Notes: a model not told the origin generated them from the sequence alone. DNA of 64,000 nucleotides from Leclercia adecarboxylata (GCA_901472455.1 LR590464.1:4960001-5024000), one strand, 5' to 3'; positions 40,941-57,075 are shown, counted from the first letter of the stretch. Numbers and translations: made by a program.

Positions 40941-41928
40941 TTAATACATTGGCGTTAATTGCAAAGGGGGTTCCTGCAGAACCTTTACCTGTTCAGTAAA
41001 TGTCGATATCTGGTTACGCCAGTAATCTTCCCCGGTAAGCCACGGGAAGTTTCTGGGGAAAGCGGGGTCATCCCAACGCCTGATTAACCAGGAAAGATAA
41101 TAGACAAAACGCATGGCACGTAAAGGTTCAATTAATGCAATTTCGTCTGAATCAAAGGACGAGAACTCTTCATAGGCTTCAATAATCGTCTCAAGCTGCA
41201 TTCGCTGCTCGGCTTTATCGCCATTCAGTAGCATCCAGAGATCCTGAATAGCAGGTCCCATTCGCGCATCATCAAGATCGACAAATAACGGCCCATCACG
41301 CCAGAGGATATTTCCGGCATGGCAATCGCCGTGCAGACGCAGCGTGGTGACGTTGTTATCCCAGCGCGAAATGACGGCGTTAATTAAGCCATCCGTTGCG
41401 GCAAGGAATTGCGCTTTCAGCCCTGAAGGAATGAGCGTGGATGTTTCAAATACCTGACGCGGTTCAAGCAAGTATTCCTGAATGCCGATGGTCGGGCGCG
41501 CGGTAAACACGCTTTTCTGTCCTGTCTGATGAATGCGCCCTAAATAACGGGCAACCCACTCCATCTGATCAATGTTGTCGGCTTCAAATTGCCTGCCACC
41601 AAGACTTGGAAACACAGCAAAATAAAAGCCCTGGTGCGACAGCAGCGTCTGATTATTGAATTTAAGGGGGGCGGCGACAGGAACATCATCGGCCACCAGG
41701 TCGAGTGCAAACTGATGCTCTTCCTGAATTTGTTCAGCTGACCAGCGCTGCGGGCGATAAAATTTCACCACAAAGCGCTGGCGATCCTCATCCTGAAACT
41801 GGTAGACGCGGTTCTCATAGCTGTTTAAGGGTGTCAGGCCTGAGTCTACCCCGGATGCCCTGTTCAAACAGCGCATCCATAATGGTATCCGGGTGTAAGG
41901 TCTGGAAAGTAAAAGCCTGGTCGTTCAT
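40941..41928 (-). CDS. srkA: Stress-response kinase A (one indel)
   Basis: Also rdoA/yihE. APH-like Ser/Thr kinase: VVKFYRPQRWSAEQI (ATP lysine), LHGDCHAGNILW (catalytic HGDxxxxN), VDLDDARMGP (metal Asp). ATG 41928 gives MNDQAFTFQTLHPDTIMDA, then one indel near 41860 joins the open frame. Cpx-controlled with dsbA in E. coli. Confidence 0.92.
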
Positions 41929-41942
41929 CCGATCATCCGGAA

Positions 41943-41982
41943 ATTATACGAATGATTGAGGATATCATTTAACAGCGTTTAC
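41943..41982 (-). promoter_or_regulatory. srkA-dsbA promoter with candidate CpxR box
   Basis: On the minus strand GTAAACGCTGTTAAA (41982-41968) fits the CpxR pattern GTAAA-N5-GTAAA with one mismatch, and TATAAT is at 41948-41943. Envelope-stress control of srkA-dsbA is established in E. coli; the site here is my reading. Confidence 0.55.
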
Positions 41983-42003
41983 GGTGGCGCCTCTTACAAG
42001 CTT

Positions 42004-42274
42004 TTACTCTTTAATTACGCCACGTGCGCGCCAGCAAGGCGGTTTTAAAATCTTCTTCATAATCTTTCTGGATGCCCGGAATCACCGCATCTTTGCCGGA
42101 ATCACGCATTTTCAGGTGATAGATCAGGATGTCATCAGAAAGGTCGGCCAGCTCACCGTCATAACCTGACTCCTGCGCCAGTTTCTGTAAGAATTGCATC
42201 AGGTTAAGTTCTGGCTCTTTCTGCCAGGCTGGCTGGAGGAGTTCGATAACTTCGTTCAGACGTTTACATTTCAT
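42004..42274 (-). CDS. yihD: YihD family protein (one indel)
   Basis: Small cytoplasmic DUF1040 protein, [20 protein letters not shown], unknown function. The frame as given stops at 42011; deleting one G near 42032 gives the expected basic-acidic end ARGVIKE with TAA at 42004-42006 and 89 residues. Divergent from mobA. Confidence 0.9.
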
Positions 42275-42343
42275 GGGAATACTCCTTTCATTAAGAGAGA
42301 CACGTTAGGCAGGGTCAATCCCACAATAAAAGAGGCGATATTA

Positions 42344-42929
42344 GTGAATCAGTGCCGGGAGATTATTGGGGTTGTTCTGGCGGGTGGCAGAGCGACGCGT
42401 ATGGGTGGCAAAGATAAGGGGCTTCAACAACTGAACAATAGACCCCTATGGCGTCATGTCGCTGACAGGCTTGCCGGCCAGGTATCAGCACTCGCCATCC
42501 AGCGCGAATCGTCATATCGATATTTATCAGCAAAGCCGATATCCCGTTTATCAGGATAGCCTTGCTGATTATCCTGGCCCGTTGGCCGGTATGCTCTCCG
42601 TGATGCAGCAATCCCCGGCAGAGTGGTTTCTCTTTTGTTCGTGCGATACACCTTTTATCCCCTCTTGCCTGGTTGAACGTTTGGTGCAGCAGCGCGGTGA
42701 TGCCCCTGTAATCTGGGCGCATGACGGCGAGCGCGATCACCCTACTATCGCGTTAATTAACCGATCGTTAGTACCTGATTTACAGGACTACCTGGCCGCA
42801 GGAGAGCGGCGAGTAATGTTGTTTATGCGCCAGTCTGGCGGTCATCCGGTTGATTTTAGCGATCTGAAATCTTCTTTCGTGAACGTGAATACCACTGAAG
42901 ATTTGCAGACCATGCAGGAGAAGAGATGA
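42344..42929 (+). CDS. mobA: Molybdenum cofactor guanylyltransferase MobA (one indel)
   Basis: Adds GMP to molybdopterin to give the bis-MGD cofactor. GTG 42344; nucleotide loop [18 protein letters not shown], metal site [10 protein letters not shown] (DTP). One extra C near 42495 breaks the frame; from 42510 it is open to the QEKR end. Stop overlaps mobB start (ATGA). Confidence 0.93.
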
Positions 42930-43429
42930 TACCCGTTTTAGCGATTTCCGCCTGGAGCGGTACCGGGAAGACCACTCTGCTGAAGAGACTGATACCTGCG
43001 CTTTGCGCCAAAGGTATTCGTCCCGGATTGATTAAGCACACTCATCATAATATGGATGTCGATAAGCCGGGCAAAGACAGTTATGAGCTGCGTAAAGCGG
43101 GTGCGGCACAAACGATGGTGGCGAGCAATCAGCGTTGGGCGCTGATGACCGAAACCCCGGATGAAGCGCCATTGGATCTTGCTTATCTGGTCAGTCGAAT
43201 GGATCACTCAACGCTGGACCTGGTACTGGTTGAGGGGTTTAAGCATGAGGCTGTTGCAAAGATCCTGCTGTTTCGAAGCGATGCAGGACATGATGTTTGC
43301 GAGTTAACGCTGGATGAGCATGTGATTGCGGTAGCCAGTGATGTTGCATTGCCGCTGCAGGTACCAGTGCTGGATTTGAATGATGTGGATGGGATTTCGG
43401 AGTTTATTATGAGGTGGAGCACGGCCTGA
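42926..43429 (+). CDS. mobB: Molybdopterin-guanine dinucleotide biosynthesis protein MobB
   Basis: P-loop GTP-binding partner of Mob[21 protein letters not shown] region with Walker [38 protein letters not shown] and [17 protein letters not shown]. 167 residues, complete. Starts within the mobA stop. Faces the 5S end of the rRNA operon, as at E. coli rrnA. Confidence 0.94.
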   Translation: MIPVLAISAWSGTGKTTLLKRLIPALCAKGIRPGLIKHTHHNMDVDKPGKDSYELRKAGAAQTMVASNQRWALMTETPDEAPLDLAYLVSRMDHSTLDLVLVEGFKHEAVAKILLFRSDAGHDVCELTLDEHVIAVASDVALPLQVPVLDLNDVDGISEFIMRWSTA

Positions 43430-43520
43430 TCTATTGGGATTTCGGCTTCGCCTTACCCGGCTTTAAGGTTTTACAGGCGGGGCAGACGCGGTGGCGTCCG
43501 GCTGTCCGGCGCCGCAACGC

Positions 43521-43550
43521 AAAAAGCCCATCCGTGAGGATGGGCTTTTT
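43521..43550 (-). terminator. rRNA operon terminator
   Basis: AAAAAGCCCATC-CGTGAG-GATGGGCTTTTT is symmetrical. It lies 11 bases beyond the 5S 3' end and likely also ends mobB transcripts from the other side. The 43430-43520 stretch is REP-like GC-rich DNA without a gene or tRNA. Confidence 0.88.
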
Positions 43551-43560
43551 ACCTGATTTG

Positions 43561-43680
43561 ATGCCTGGCAGTTCCCTACTCTCGCATGGGGAGACCCACA
43601 CTACCATCGGCGCTACGGCGTTTCACTTCTGAGTTCGGCATGGGGTCAGGTGGGACCACCGCGCTAACAGCCGCCAGGCA
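43561..43680 (-). rRNA. rrf: 5S ribosomal RNA
   Basis: 120 bases, minus strand: starts TGCCTGGCGGC at 43680 and ends ACTGCCAGGCAT at 43561. The internal CCCACCTGACCCCATGCCGA block is the standard enterobacterial 5S. Confidence 0.97.
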
Positions 43681-43769
43681 AATTCTGTTTCCGGGCCGCC
43701 TCACGGGCCACCCGGTTAATCTGGTTCAGCTGAAATTGTCTCAGTCACCGAAAACAGCTTCGGCGTTGT

Positions 43770-46685
<2,916 letters not shown>

Positions 46686-46903
46686 TCACAACCCGAAGCT
46701 GTTTCACTTCATGATTGCGAAATCTGAGACCCGACCACACCTTCATCTGCTCTTATTACGGAGAACAGACACGGTGCGTCGTTTCAATTTTCAGCTTGAT
46801 CCAGATTTTTAAAGAGCAAATATCTCAAACATGACTCACTATTTTCATAGTTAATCAGCTTTGAGATACTGATTGGTTGTGCCTTTCACTCACACCCAGC
46901 AAG

Positions 46904-46978
46904 TGGCGTCCCCTAGGGGATTCGAACCCCTGTTGCCGCCGTGAAAGGGCGGAGTCCTAACCGCTAGACGAAGGGGAC
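46904..46978 (-). tRNA. gltU: tRNA-Glu (anticodon TTC) in the 16S-23S spacer
   Basis: 75 bases, minus strand: GTCCCCTTCGTCTAGCGG, anticodon loop CCCTTTCAC (TTC), T-arm GGGGTTCGAATCCCC, encoded CCA end. The acceptor stem GTCCCCT/AGGGGAC pairs fully. A single tRNA-Glu spacer is the rrnB/C/E/G type; rrnA in E. coli carries Ile and Ala tRNAs instead. Confidence 0.96.
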
Positions 46979-47065
46979 ACGATGTGTCACGACTTCGCAG
47001 CCGTCTTGCTCGTTACTTTTCATCAGACAATCTGTGTGAGCACTACAAAGGCAGGTTCTTTAAGG

Positions 47066-48610
<1,545 letters not shown>

Positions 48611-48741
48611 AAGTTTGATGCTCGTGAATTAAACTTCGTAATGAATTACGTATGTTCACTCAGAGACTTGGTATTCATTTTTCGTCCGAGGACGTTAAGA
48701 ATCCATGTCACTTTGAGTGCCCACACAGATTGTCTGATAAA

Positions 48742-48754
48742 TTGTTAAAGAGCA
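48742..48754 (-). promoter_or_regulatory. rrn leader boxA antitermination site
   Basis: TGCTCTTTAACAA on the minus strand, ~130 bases before 16S. A second boxA-like TGCTCTTTAAAAA lies at 46806-46818 in the 16S-23S spacer. Both recruit the Nus complex. Confidence 0.88.
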
Positions 48755-48792
48755 GTGCAACGCGGCTTTCGCTCACCGTTGCGAGGTCCCGT

Positions 48793-48941
48793 ATATTACG
48801 TTTTCCTCATTCAGAGTCAAGCGATTTATTTTTGCTTTTCTCTGTCGGCGTTCATCTCTGAAGCCTGCTGTCACGGCGGTTTGTAATCCGTTGTTCCGTG
48901 TCAGTGGAGGCGCATTATAGGGAGTTCTTCGGCAGTGACAA
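48793..48941 (-). promoter_or_regulatory. Tandem rrn promoters P1 and P2
   Basis: P1: TTGTCA (48941-48936), 16 bases, TATAAT (48919-48914), with an A/T-rich UP element at 48942-48965. P2: TTGACT (48820-48815), 16 bases, TAATAT (48798-48793). Both minus strand. The rest of 48611-49090 (leader and gap to yieP) has no gene. Confidence 0.88.
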
Positions 48942-49090
48942 GAGTAAATTTAAAAAAAATAACCAACCGTGCTTTTTTTCACCAAAACACCCGTCTTTAA
49001 GCCAAAAATTGCGCTAATTGTCGTTTTACCAACCACAACCATCCTGCAGATGGCATACTTACTAGCATTAAGAATCAAGGAATATGCGTT

Positions 49091-49784
49091 ATGCCTTTGA
49101 GCGCGCAACAGCTGGCGGCACAAAAGAACCTTTCATATGTGCTGGCAGAAAAACTGGCACAGCGGATCCTGGCTGGTGAATACATGCCAGGTAGCATCCT
49201 GCCGGGCGAACTGGAACTCGGTGAGCAGTTTGGCGTGAGCCGAACCGCTGTGCGTGAGGCCGTGAAAACCTTAACTGCGAAAGGGATGGTGCTTCCTCGT
49301 CCGCGTATCGGTACACGCGTGATGCCCCAGAGCAACTGGAACTTCCTCGATCAAGAGTTGCTCTCCTGGTGGATGACGGAAGATAACTTCCATCAGGTTA
49401 TCGAGCATTTCCTGGTCATGCGCAGCAGCCTGGAGCCTCAGGCCTGCCTGCTGGCCGCCACGCTCGGAACGGCAGAGCAAAAAGCGCGGTTAAATACTTT
49501 AATGGATGAGATGGTGCATCTGAAAAAGCACTTTAACCGGGAGCGCTGGATAGAAGTGGATATGGCCTGGCACGAGCATATCTATGAGATGAGCGGTAAT
49601 CCGTTCCTGACCTCTTTCGCCTCGCTCCTTTCATTCTGTCTACCACACTTACTTTACGTCTATAACGCAGGACGAGGTGGTGAAGCTGGATTTACACCAG
49701 GCTATTGTTGATGCCATTCAGGACAGCGATGGGCTGCGCGCTATGGCGGCCAGCCAGACACTGCTTGCCACACCGGCACGATAG
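49091..49784 (+). CDS. yieP: GntR/FadR-family regulator YieP (indels near the end)
   Basis: HTH: LELGEQFGVSRTAVREAVKTL, then GMVLPRPRIGTRV, the wing; FCD-type C-terminal domain with VDMAWHEHIYEMSGNPFL. Frameshifts near 49630-49670 replace the expected VYHTYF region; the tail (VKLDLHQAIVDAIQDSDG) and TAG 49782-49784 are in another frame. Divergent from the rRNA operon, as beside E. coli rrnC. Confidence 0.9.
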
Positions 49785-49805
49785 CAATAAACAACAGGAA
49801 TTCGA

Positions 49806-51234
49806 ATGACAGTAAAAAAAGCACGCAGCATGGCGGGTTTGCCATGGATTGCGGCGATGGCTTTCTTTATGCAGGCGCTGGACGCCACCATCCTAAACAC
49901 CGCCCTTCCGGCGATTGCCGAAAGCCTTAACCGTTCTCCGCTGGCCATGCAGTCAGCCATCATTAGTTATACCCTGACCGTTGCGATGCTGATCCCGGTG
50001 AGCGGCTGGCTGGCCGATCGCTTCGGCACACGGCGTGTCTTTATGCTGGCGGTAACGTTATTTACGCTGGGGTCGCTGGCCTGCGCCCTCTCCAGTTCGC
50101 TGGGTGAGCTGGTTATCTTCCGGGTGATTCAGGGCGTAGGTGGTGCAATGATGATGCCGGTCGCGCGCCTGGCACTGCTAAGGGCCTATCCGCGCAGCGA
50201 ACTGTTGCCGGTGCTTAACTTCGTCACTATGCCGGGCCTGGTCGGGCCGATCCTCGGGCCGGTACTGGGGGGCGTTCTGGTTACCTGGGCCAGCTGGCAC
50301 TGGATATTCCTCATTAATATTCCCATTGGGATCGCCGGTCTTTTCTATGCCCGCAAGTTTATGCCGAACTTCACGACTCCGCGGCGCAAATTCGATATGG
50401 GTGGATTCTTCCTGTTTGGCCTGAGCCTGGTGCTGTTTTCCAGCGGTATGGAGCTGTTCGGTGAGAAAGTGGTGGCAACCTGGCTGGCCATCTCCATCAT
50501 CTTCAGCGGCATTCTTCTTTTTCTTCTTTATATACGTCATGCGCGTCGTCACCCTACGCCGCTGATTTCGCTCTCGCTGTTTAACACACGTACTTTTTCG
50601 GTAGGCATTGCCGGAAACATCGCTTCGCGGCTGGGGACAGGCTGTGTTCCCTTCCTTATGCCGCTGATGCTGCAGGTCGGGTTCGGTTATCCGGCGTTGA
50701 TAGCAGGCTGCATGATGGCGCCTACGGCGGTGGGTTCGATTCTGGCTAAATCCGGGGTGACCCAATTGTTACGACGGCTGGGATACCGCAGAACCCTGGT
50801 CGGTGTGACGGTATTTATCGGCGTGATGATTGCGCAATTCTCACTGCAGTCGGCAGCGCTGCCGGTGTGGATGCTGATCCTGCCGCTGTTTGTGCTGGGG
50901 ATGGCAATGTCCATCCAGTTCACCTCAATGAACACCATTACCCTTGCCGATCTCAGCGATGAGAATGCCAGCGGCGGTAACAGCATGCTGGCAGTCACGC
51001 AGCAGCTTTCAATCAGTCTGGGGGTTGCGGTCAGTGCGGCGGTATTGCGCTTTTACGAAGGGTTCGACAGCAACAACACTGTCGAACAATTTCACTCAAC
51101 CTTTATCACTATGGGGTGTGCTGACGGTTGTCTCTGCACTGGTCTTTATGCTGTTAAAACCGAAAGACGGTCAGAACCTCATAAAAGAACGGCACAAACC
51201 TAAACCGAGCCCCGTTCCATCAGAACAGGAGTAA
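49806..51234 (+). CDS. hsrA: Multidrug efflux-type MFS transporter HsrA (one indel)
   Basis: Also yieO. DHA2-type major facilitator with 14 predicted helices: [18 protein letters not shown] (helix 1), [13 protein letters not shown] (motif A), [20 protein letters not shown] (motif C region). An extra G near 51110 shifts the last 40 codons; the restored end is [11 protein letters not shown]. Its 3' end overlaps the convergent rbsR by ~35 bases. 21 bases behind yieP, likely co-transcribed. Confidence 0.92.
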
Positions 51235-52199
51235 GCTGCAGCCGCTGCTGTTGCAGTGCGGGCTGGGCGATACGATGGATCAAATACATCAATCGCCAGC
51301 TCGCCCAGTTCATCCTTGGGCTGATGAATGGTAGTGAGCGGCGGCGTCATATACTTCGCCAGTTCGATATCGTCATATCCCACCACGGCGATATCGTCCC
51401 GGGATACGAAGTCCCGCCTGATAAAGCGCCTGATAAGCCCCCACCGCCATTGCATCATTACCGATAAAGACTGCCTGCGGACGCCTCTTTTCTGCGCCAG
51501 TAAAGACTGCATCGCCTCGAAACCAACCGCTAAATTTCAAAGTCACCGGTAATTTGATATCCGTCCGGGACAGGTAAACCGGCGCGCGCCATGGCCACCA
51601 GAAAACCTTCCAGACGCAGACGGGCCGGAGTTTTATCCAGCGGCCGGTAATGCAGGCGATACGGGTATGGCCTTTATCAATCAGATTGTTGCGTCGCCAT
51701 GTCCCCGCCCAGCAGCGAGTTATCCTGAATCAGGTCGCTGGTACCGTCGAACGGTGCCCAGTCCATCATCACCGTAGGAACGGAGGGGTAGCGCTGCATA
51801 ATCTCGGGTGAGGGTTGATGCGTTTCGGTACACAGCAGTAATAACCCGTCGACACGCTTTTGCATCAGCGTCTCCAGGTTGCGGTTCATGCGCTGTTCGT
51901 CGCCTTCGGTATTACAGAGCACCAGGCTGTAGCCGCGCTCAAAGCAGCTGCGCTCTAACGCCGCGCACCAGCTCAGAGTAAAAGGGGTTGGTACTGGCGG
52001 TAATGAGCATGCCGATGGTGCGGGTCTGGTTAAGTTTCAGACTGCGCGCCAGGGCGGAAGGCGCATAATTGAGGGATTTCACTGCGGCTTCGACCTTCTC
52101 CCGGATCGCCTCGCTGACGAAGCGATCCTTATTAATGACATGGGAGACCGTCGAAGTAGAGACGCCCGCCACGCGAGCGACATCTTTCATTGTGGCCAA
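51200..52199 (-). CDS. rbsR: Ribose operon repressor RbsR (several indels)
   Basis: LacI family: [23 protein letters not shown], hinge [15 protein letters not shown], sensor domain [53 protein letters not shown]. Indels near 51955, 51690, 51640, 51540, 51430 and 51275. Stop 51200-51202 inside the hsrA tail. Last gene of rbsDACBKR; binds the twin operators upstream of rbsD. Confidence 0.92.
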
Positions 52200-52202
52200 A
52201 CG

Positions 52203-53135
52203 CTACCTCTGCTGACTTAAAAATTCATCGATCTCATTGCGCCATGGAACAGAAGGCTGCGCCCCTGGACGTGTCACGGCAATGGCTGCCGCCGCATGGG
52301 CAAAACGAATCGCGTTATCCAGCGGCTCACCTTCCAGCAGCGCCGTAACCAGCGCACCATTAAAGGTATCGCCCGCGGCGATGGTATCGACTGCTTTCAC
52401 CTTAAAGCCAGGAACGCGACGACCTTCTCCCTCGACGCTGGCCCATACGCCACGGCTGCCAAGGGTAATGATGACCTTACTGATGCCTTTCTGGTGCAAG
52501 GCTTTCGCCGCGCGCGCCGCATCGTCATCGTTTTCAACGCGAATACCCGTCAGCTTTTCGGCTTCGGTTTCGTTAGGGGTAATGATATCCACCAGCGCCA
52601 GCAGCTCGTCTGATAATACACGGGCAGGGGCGGGATTAAGTACGACAGTGGTGTGATTTTTATGAGCAATTTGCGCAGCCGCCAGCACGCTTTCTACCGG
52701 CGTCTCCAGTTGCATCAGCAGGGCGTCGGCCTGTGCAATACTCTCCTGCTGCGCCACCACGCTTTCAGAGGTCAGCGCCGCATTCGCACCCGCGTGAATA
52801 CCGATGACATTCTCACCTTCCGCGTTGACGAAAATCAGCGCCACGCCGGTTGATTCGCCTTCTACCACGCTGACCGGCGCAATATCGATGTTGTCGCTTA
52901 CCAGCTGTTTGCGCACGCGCTCACCGGTATCATCATCGCCGGTACAGGCGATAAAGGCGATGTTGGCACCGCTGCGTCCGGCGGCAACCGCCTGGTTTGC
53001 GCCCTTGCCGCCAAAGGCGACCTGATAGCGGTTACCCGTTACGGTCTCGCCCGGTGTCGGGAAAGCGTCAAGGTTAAGAATGTGATCGGCATTAATACTG
53101 CCAAGGACGACGAGCTTACCTGCGGTTTTCATCAT
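52203..53135 (-). CDS. rbsK: Ribokinase
   Basis: PfkB family, ~310 residues: LVVLGSINADHILNLDAFPT, FGGKGANQAVAAGRSG, ITPNETEAEKLTGI, DTIAAGDTFNGALV with the catalytic Asp. Makes ribose-5-phosphate. ATG 53135 (MMKTAGKLVV) fits the family length; the frame extends to 53216. Three bases before rbsR. Confidence 0.94.
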   Translation of the reverse strand: MMKTAGKLVVLGSINADHILNLDAFPTPGETVTGNRYQVAFGGKGANQAVAAGRSGANIAFIACTGDDDTGERVRKQLVSDNIDIAPVSVVEGESTGVALIFVNAEGENVIGIHAGANAALTSESVVAQQESIAQADALLMQLETPVESVLAAAQIAHKNHTTVVLNPAPARVLSDELLALVDIITPNETEAEKLTGIRVENDDDAARAAKALHQKGISKVIITLGSRGVWASVEGEGRRVPGFKVKAVDTIAAGDTFNGALVTALLEGEPLDNAIRFAHAAAAIAVTRPGAQPSVPWRNEIDEFLSQQR

Positions 53136-53239
53136 TGAAGTGTCCATCAGAGAGTGCCACCGGGATAACCCGGTGGCGTATGCCACTCTTTTCTTTATAT
53201 GTTGCCCTTCAGGCAACCGTCGGCTGCCTGAATCGCATA

Positions 53240-54130
53240 TTACTGCTTGATGACCAGTTTCAGGTCAACAGGGTATTTAGCCTGAACTTTCTCGCCCTTC
53301 AGCACTTTGTCAGCAGTCTGCACGCCAGTCGCGCCAATCTGCTCCGGCAGCTGAGCAATGGTCGCAGCCAGTTTGCCATCGTTTACCGCTTTTTCACCAT
53401 CCGGCGTACCGTCAAATCCAACCACCATCACATCAGATTTACCTGCGGTCTGCAGTGCACGCAGCGCGCCCAGCGCCATTTCATCGTTCTGTGCGAATAC
53501 CGCTTTAACGTCCGGGTGAGCAGTCAGCAGGTTCTGCATAACGTTCAGACCCTTAGTGCGGTCAAAGTCTGCTGGCTGGCTGGCCAGCACGTTGAATTTG
53601 TGGGCAGCCACAGCCTGCTGGAAGCCTTCGCCACGCTCACGCGCTGCGGAAGTTCCGGCGATGCCCTGCAGTTCGATAACTTTGGCGCCTTCGCCTGCTT
53701 TCTTGGCGATGTAGTCACCGGCGATTTTGCCGCCCAGCACGTTATCAGAGGCAATGTGGCTAACCACTTCGCCTTTAGAGGCCTGACGGTCAAGGGTGAT
53801 CACCGGAATGTTAGCCTGGTTTGCCATCTTCACGGCGTTACCTACCGCGTCGGAATCGGTTGGGTTGATCAGCAGAATTTTGGTGCCGCGAACGGTTAAG
53901 TCCTGCACGTTAGCCAGCTCTTTTGCCGGGTTGTTCTGGGAATCCAGGATCACCAGGTTGTAGCCCAGTTTGTCGGCTTCTTTCTGCGCACCATCCTTCA
54001 GGGAGACGAAGAACGGGTTGTTGAGGGTAGAAACCACCAGCGCGATGGTATCTTTCGCCATGGCGTTTGCACTCACAGTTGCGCTCAGCGCGACAGCAGA
54101 AACCAGGGTAGCCAGTTTTTTCATGTTCAT
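53240..54130 (-). CDS. rbsB: Periplasmic ribose-binding protein
   Basis: 296 residues. Signal peptide [19 protein letters not shown](NAMA), mature [19 protein letters not shown]. Two-lobed type I fold: [47 protein letters not shown]. Binds ribose for the ABC importer and signals to the Trg chemoreceptor in relatives. Confidence 0.96.
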   Translation of the reverse strand: MNMKKLATLVSAVALSATVSANAMAKDTIALVVSTLNNPFFVSLKDGAQKEADKLGYNLVILDSQNNPAKELANVQDLTVRGTKILLINPTDSDAVGNAVKMANQANIPVITLDRQASKGEVVSHIASDNVLGGKIAGDYIAKKAGEGAKVIELQGIAGTSAARERGEGFQQAVAAHKFNVLASQPADFDRTKGLNVMQNLLTAHPDVKAVFAQNDEMALGALRALQTAGKSDVMVVGFDGTPDGEKAVNDGKLAATIAQLPEQIGATGVQTADKVLKGEKVQAKYPVDLKLVIKQ

Positions 54131-54157
54131 ATCAAAGATGTCCTGTAGTGTCGTCAG

Positions 54158-55124
54158 TTACTGTTTTTTGTTGTCTACCAGTACCGCCAGCAAAATCACT
54201 ACCGCTTTGACGATCATCTGGTAATAGGAAGAAACACCTAACAAATTCAAACCATTGTTCAGGAAGCCGAGGATCAGCGCACCGATCAGCGTCCCCACGA
54301 TACGACCTTTACCGCCTGCCAGGCTGGTGCCGCCCAGTACGACCGCAGCGATGGCATCCAGCTCATAACCCGTACCCGCCGTTGGCTGAGCAGAGGAGAG
54401 ACGTGCCACCTCGATAATGCCCGCCAGCGAAGCCAGCAGGCCGCACAGGGAGTAGACGATAACTTTGACTTTATTGACGCTGATGCCGGACAGACGCGTT
54501 GCCGCTTCGTTACCGCCCAGAGCATAGATATAACGACCCAGGCGGGTGTGATGCAACATGTACCATGCCGCAAGGAACACCAGACCCATGATCCAGACCG
54601 GCGTCGGAATACCCAGCGGGCGGCCGATACCGAACCAGCCAAACAGATCGGCGTTGTCGGTAAAGCCAGTGTTCACCGGACTACCGTTGGTGTAGACCAT
54701 GGTCACACCGCGCAGCAGTAACATCATTACCAGGGTGGCGATAAAGGCCTGCACGCGGCCTTTCGCCACGATCATTCCGGTGACGGCCCCCAATTGCGGC
54801 TCCCAGCGCCAGCGCCGCTGCTACGGCCACCAGCGCGTTGACTTCAATCCCTACAATTGAAGCAGCAACCGCGCCGGTGAGCGCCAGCAGGGAACCGACG
54901 GACAGGTCGATACCCGACGTCAAAATCACCAGCGTCATCCCCACCGCCATAATGGCGTTTACGGACGTTTGCTGAAGAATGTTGAACAGGTTATTAACGG
55001 TAAAAAAGTTCGGACTCATGGTGGAGACAATCGCGATCAGCACCAGCAGGGCAATCAGCGATTTTTGTTCCAACAGCCATGCCTTAGTGAAATAACGGCG
55101 TCCAGAAACAGCCTGGGTAGTCAT
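54158..55124 (-). CDS. rbsC: Ribose ABC transporter permease RbsC (one indel)
   Basis: ~321 residues, about ten membrane helices: TSVNAIMAVGMTLVILTSGI, DLSVGSLLALTGAVAAS, VQAFIATLVMMLLLRGVTMV, VVLGGTSLAGGKGRIVGTLI. One extra base in the C-run near 54790 splits the frame; length 967 equals 322 codons plus one base. Four bases behind rbsA. Confidence 0.94.
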
Positions 55125-55128
55125 CTTC

Positions 55129-56634
55129 TTACTCCTGATCCACGCGATTAAGCTTGCCCACAGCGGCAGCCATCAGAATTTCCTGGGTGGCCTGCTCGCG
55201 ACTGAATTCACCGCCGAGATGCCCTTCATGCATGACGATAATGCGATCGCTCATGCCTAATACCTCTGGCATCTCGGAAGAGACCAGAATGATGCTCAGC
55301 CCGTCAGCCTTAAACTGGTTGATGAGCTGATAAATTTCTTTCTTCGCCCCGACATCCACGCCACGGGTTGGCTCATCGAGGATCAGCACTTTCGGACGGG
55401 TCATCAGACCGCGGGCAATCGCCACTTTCTGCTGGTTGCCGCCGGACAGCAGACCGATAGCCTGTTCCATCGACGGCGTTTTGACGTTAAAGAGGCGGAT
55501 AAAATCGCTAACGGCCTGCTGCTCGTCTTTATGTTTCAGGCCCCCGCCGCTGCGGCTGAAGTAGCGCAGCGCGGTCAAGGACATGTTCTCTTTCACCGAC
55601 ATGCCCAGTACCAGGCCATCGCGCTTACGGTCTTCGGAGATGTAGACGATACCGTTCGCCAGGCCATCCTGCGGCGTACGGGTAACAACCTCATGGCCAT
55701 CAAGCGTAACGTATCCGCTGGTGCGAGGGCTGGCACCATACAGCACCTTCATCAGCTCGGTACGCCCGGCGCCCATCAGCCCGGCCACGCCGAGGATTTC
55801 GCCCTGGCGCAGCGTAAAGGAGACATTATTTACGCCCGGGCCGCACAGGTTATCGACCTTGAGACGAATATCACCCGGCTGCTTATCAATGCGTGGGTAC
55901 TGATCTTCCAGCTTACGTCCCACCATCATCTCGATCAGCGAGTCTTCGGTCAGCGTCACCACTTCACGCTCGGCAATAAACTGCCCGTCGCGGAATACCG
56001 TCACGTCGTCGCAGATCTCGAAGATCTCTTTCATACGGTGGGAGATATAGACAATACCGCGCCCCTGGGCTTTCAGCTCGCGGATCACGCGGAACAGGGA
56101 GTCGGTTTCGGTATCAGTGAGGGCGTCAGTCGGCTCATCCATCACGATAACCCGGGATTCGAAGCTCAGGACTTTCGCGATCTCCACCATCTGCTGATCG
56201 CCAATGGAAAGTTCGCCCACCAGCCGATCGCTTTTGAAGCGCAGGTTCAGCTTCGCCAGCAGTTTGTCGGCTTCGGCATACATCTGTTTCCAGTCGATTT
56301 TGCCAAAGCGGTTGACGAACTCACGGCCAAGGAAGATGTTCTCCGCAATGGAGAGCTGCGGGATCAGGTTTAACTCCTGGTGGATGATGCCGATCCCGGC
56401 TTCCTGAGAGGATTTCGGGCCGTTGAAGGTGGTCTCTTTCCCCAGCCATAACAGCGAACCGGCGTCGCGTTGATAGATGCCGGTCAGCACTTTCATCATC
56501 GTGGATTTGCCTGCGCCGTTTTCACCGACCAGCGCCATCACGCGGCCAGCATAAACGTTGAGTGCGGCACCGGAGAGGGCTTTGACGCCCGGGAACGATT
56601 TATCGATCCCTTTCAGTTGCAGTAGTGCGTCCAT
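55129..56634 (-). CDS. rbsA: Ribose ABC transporter ATP-binding protein RbsA
   Basis: 501 residues with two fused ATPase domains: Walker [17 protein letters not shown], signature [15 protein letters not shown], Walker [14 protein letters not shown]; second-half signature [17 protein letters not shown] and [13 protein letters not shown]. The second Walker A is degenerate ([11 protein letters not shown]), as in the family. ATG 56634 ([16 protein letters not shown]) chosen over the longer frame. Confidence 0.96.
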   Translation of the reverse strand: MDALLQLKGIDKSFPGVKALSGAALNVYAGRVMALVGENGAGKSTMMKVLTGIYQRDAGSLLWLGKETTFNGPKSSQEAGIGIIHQELNLIPQLSIAENIFLGREFVNRFGKIDWKQMYAEADKLLAKLNLRFKSDRLVGELSIGDQQMVEIAKVLSFESRVIVMDEPTDALTDTETDSLFRVIRELKAQGRGIVYISHRMKEIFEICDDVTVFRDGQFIAEREVVTLTEDSLIEMMVGRKLEDQYPRIDKQPGDIRLKVDNLCGPGVNNVSFTLRQGEILGVAGLMGAGRTELMKVLYGASPRTSGYVTLDGHEVVTRTPQDGLANGIVYISEDRKRDGLVLGMSVKENMSLTALRYFSRSGGGLKHKDEQQAVSDFIRLFNVKTPSMEQAIGLLSGGNQQKVAIARGLMTRPKVLILDEPTRGVDVGAKKEIYQLINQFKADGLSIILVSSEMPEVLGMSDRIIVMHEGHLGGEFSREQATQEILMAAAVGKLNRVDQE

Positions 56635-56641
56635 GGTGGCC

Positions 56642-57061
56642 TCAGAAAGTGACGCCAGCACAGAGAATGATATTCGCATACGGGGAACACTCCCCGCTGC
56701 GGATAACCGCCTGGCTTTCAGCGGTATTTTTCTTGAACTGTTCGTGCGTTATATAACTAATTTTTATGGTGTTTCCCTGGTGTTGTTGCAGTTGCTTGAT
56801 ATGGCCAAGCAACGTTTCGTGGAGCTGCGGATTATGTTGTTTGATTTCCGTTGCGAGAATGGCTTCCTCAACCTGCATCTCGGTTGTCACCACATCCAGC
56901 ACCTGCATAAACGAGGGCACGCCCTGCGTTAAAGCCAGATCAATACGCGTTGTGCTATGAGGGATGGGTAAACCTGCATCACACACGACCAGCGTATCGG
57001 TATGCCCGAGACGGGAGATAACCGATGAGACTTCAGAGTTGAGTACCGTGCCTTTCTTCAT
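56642..57061 (-). CDS. rbsD: D-ribose pyranase
   Basis: 139 residues, complete: [22 protein letters not shown], active His in the N-terminal [37 protein letters not shown]. Converts beta-pyranose to beta-furanose ribose, the ribokinase substrate. First gene of the operon. Confidence 0.96.
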   Translation of the reverse strand: MKKGTVLNSEVSSVISRLGHTDTLVVCDAGLPIPHSTTRIDLALTQGVPSFMQVLDVVTTEMQVEEAILATEIKQHNPQLHETLLGHIKQLQQHQGNTIKISYITHEQFKKNTAESQAVIRSGECSPYANIILCAGVTF

Positions 57062-57075
57062 ATTCTTGCTCCACT

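Noticed and set aside
55531-56373. 280-codon plus-strand frame opposite rbsA
   Set aside because: Antisense to an intact, strongly conserved ATPase gene; composition typical of a shadow frame.
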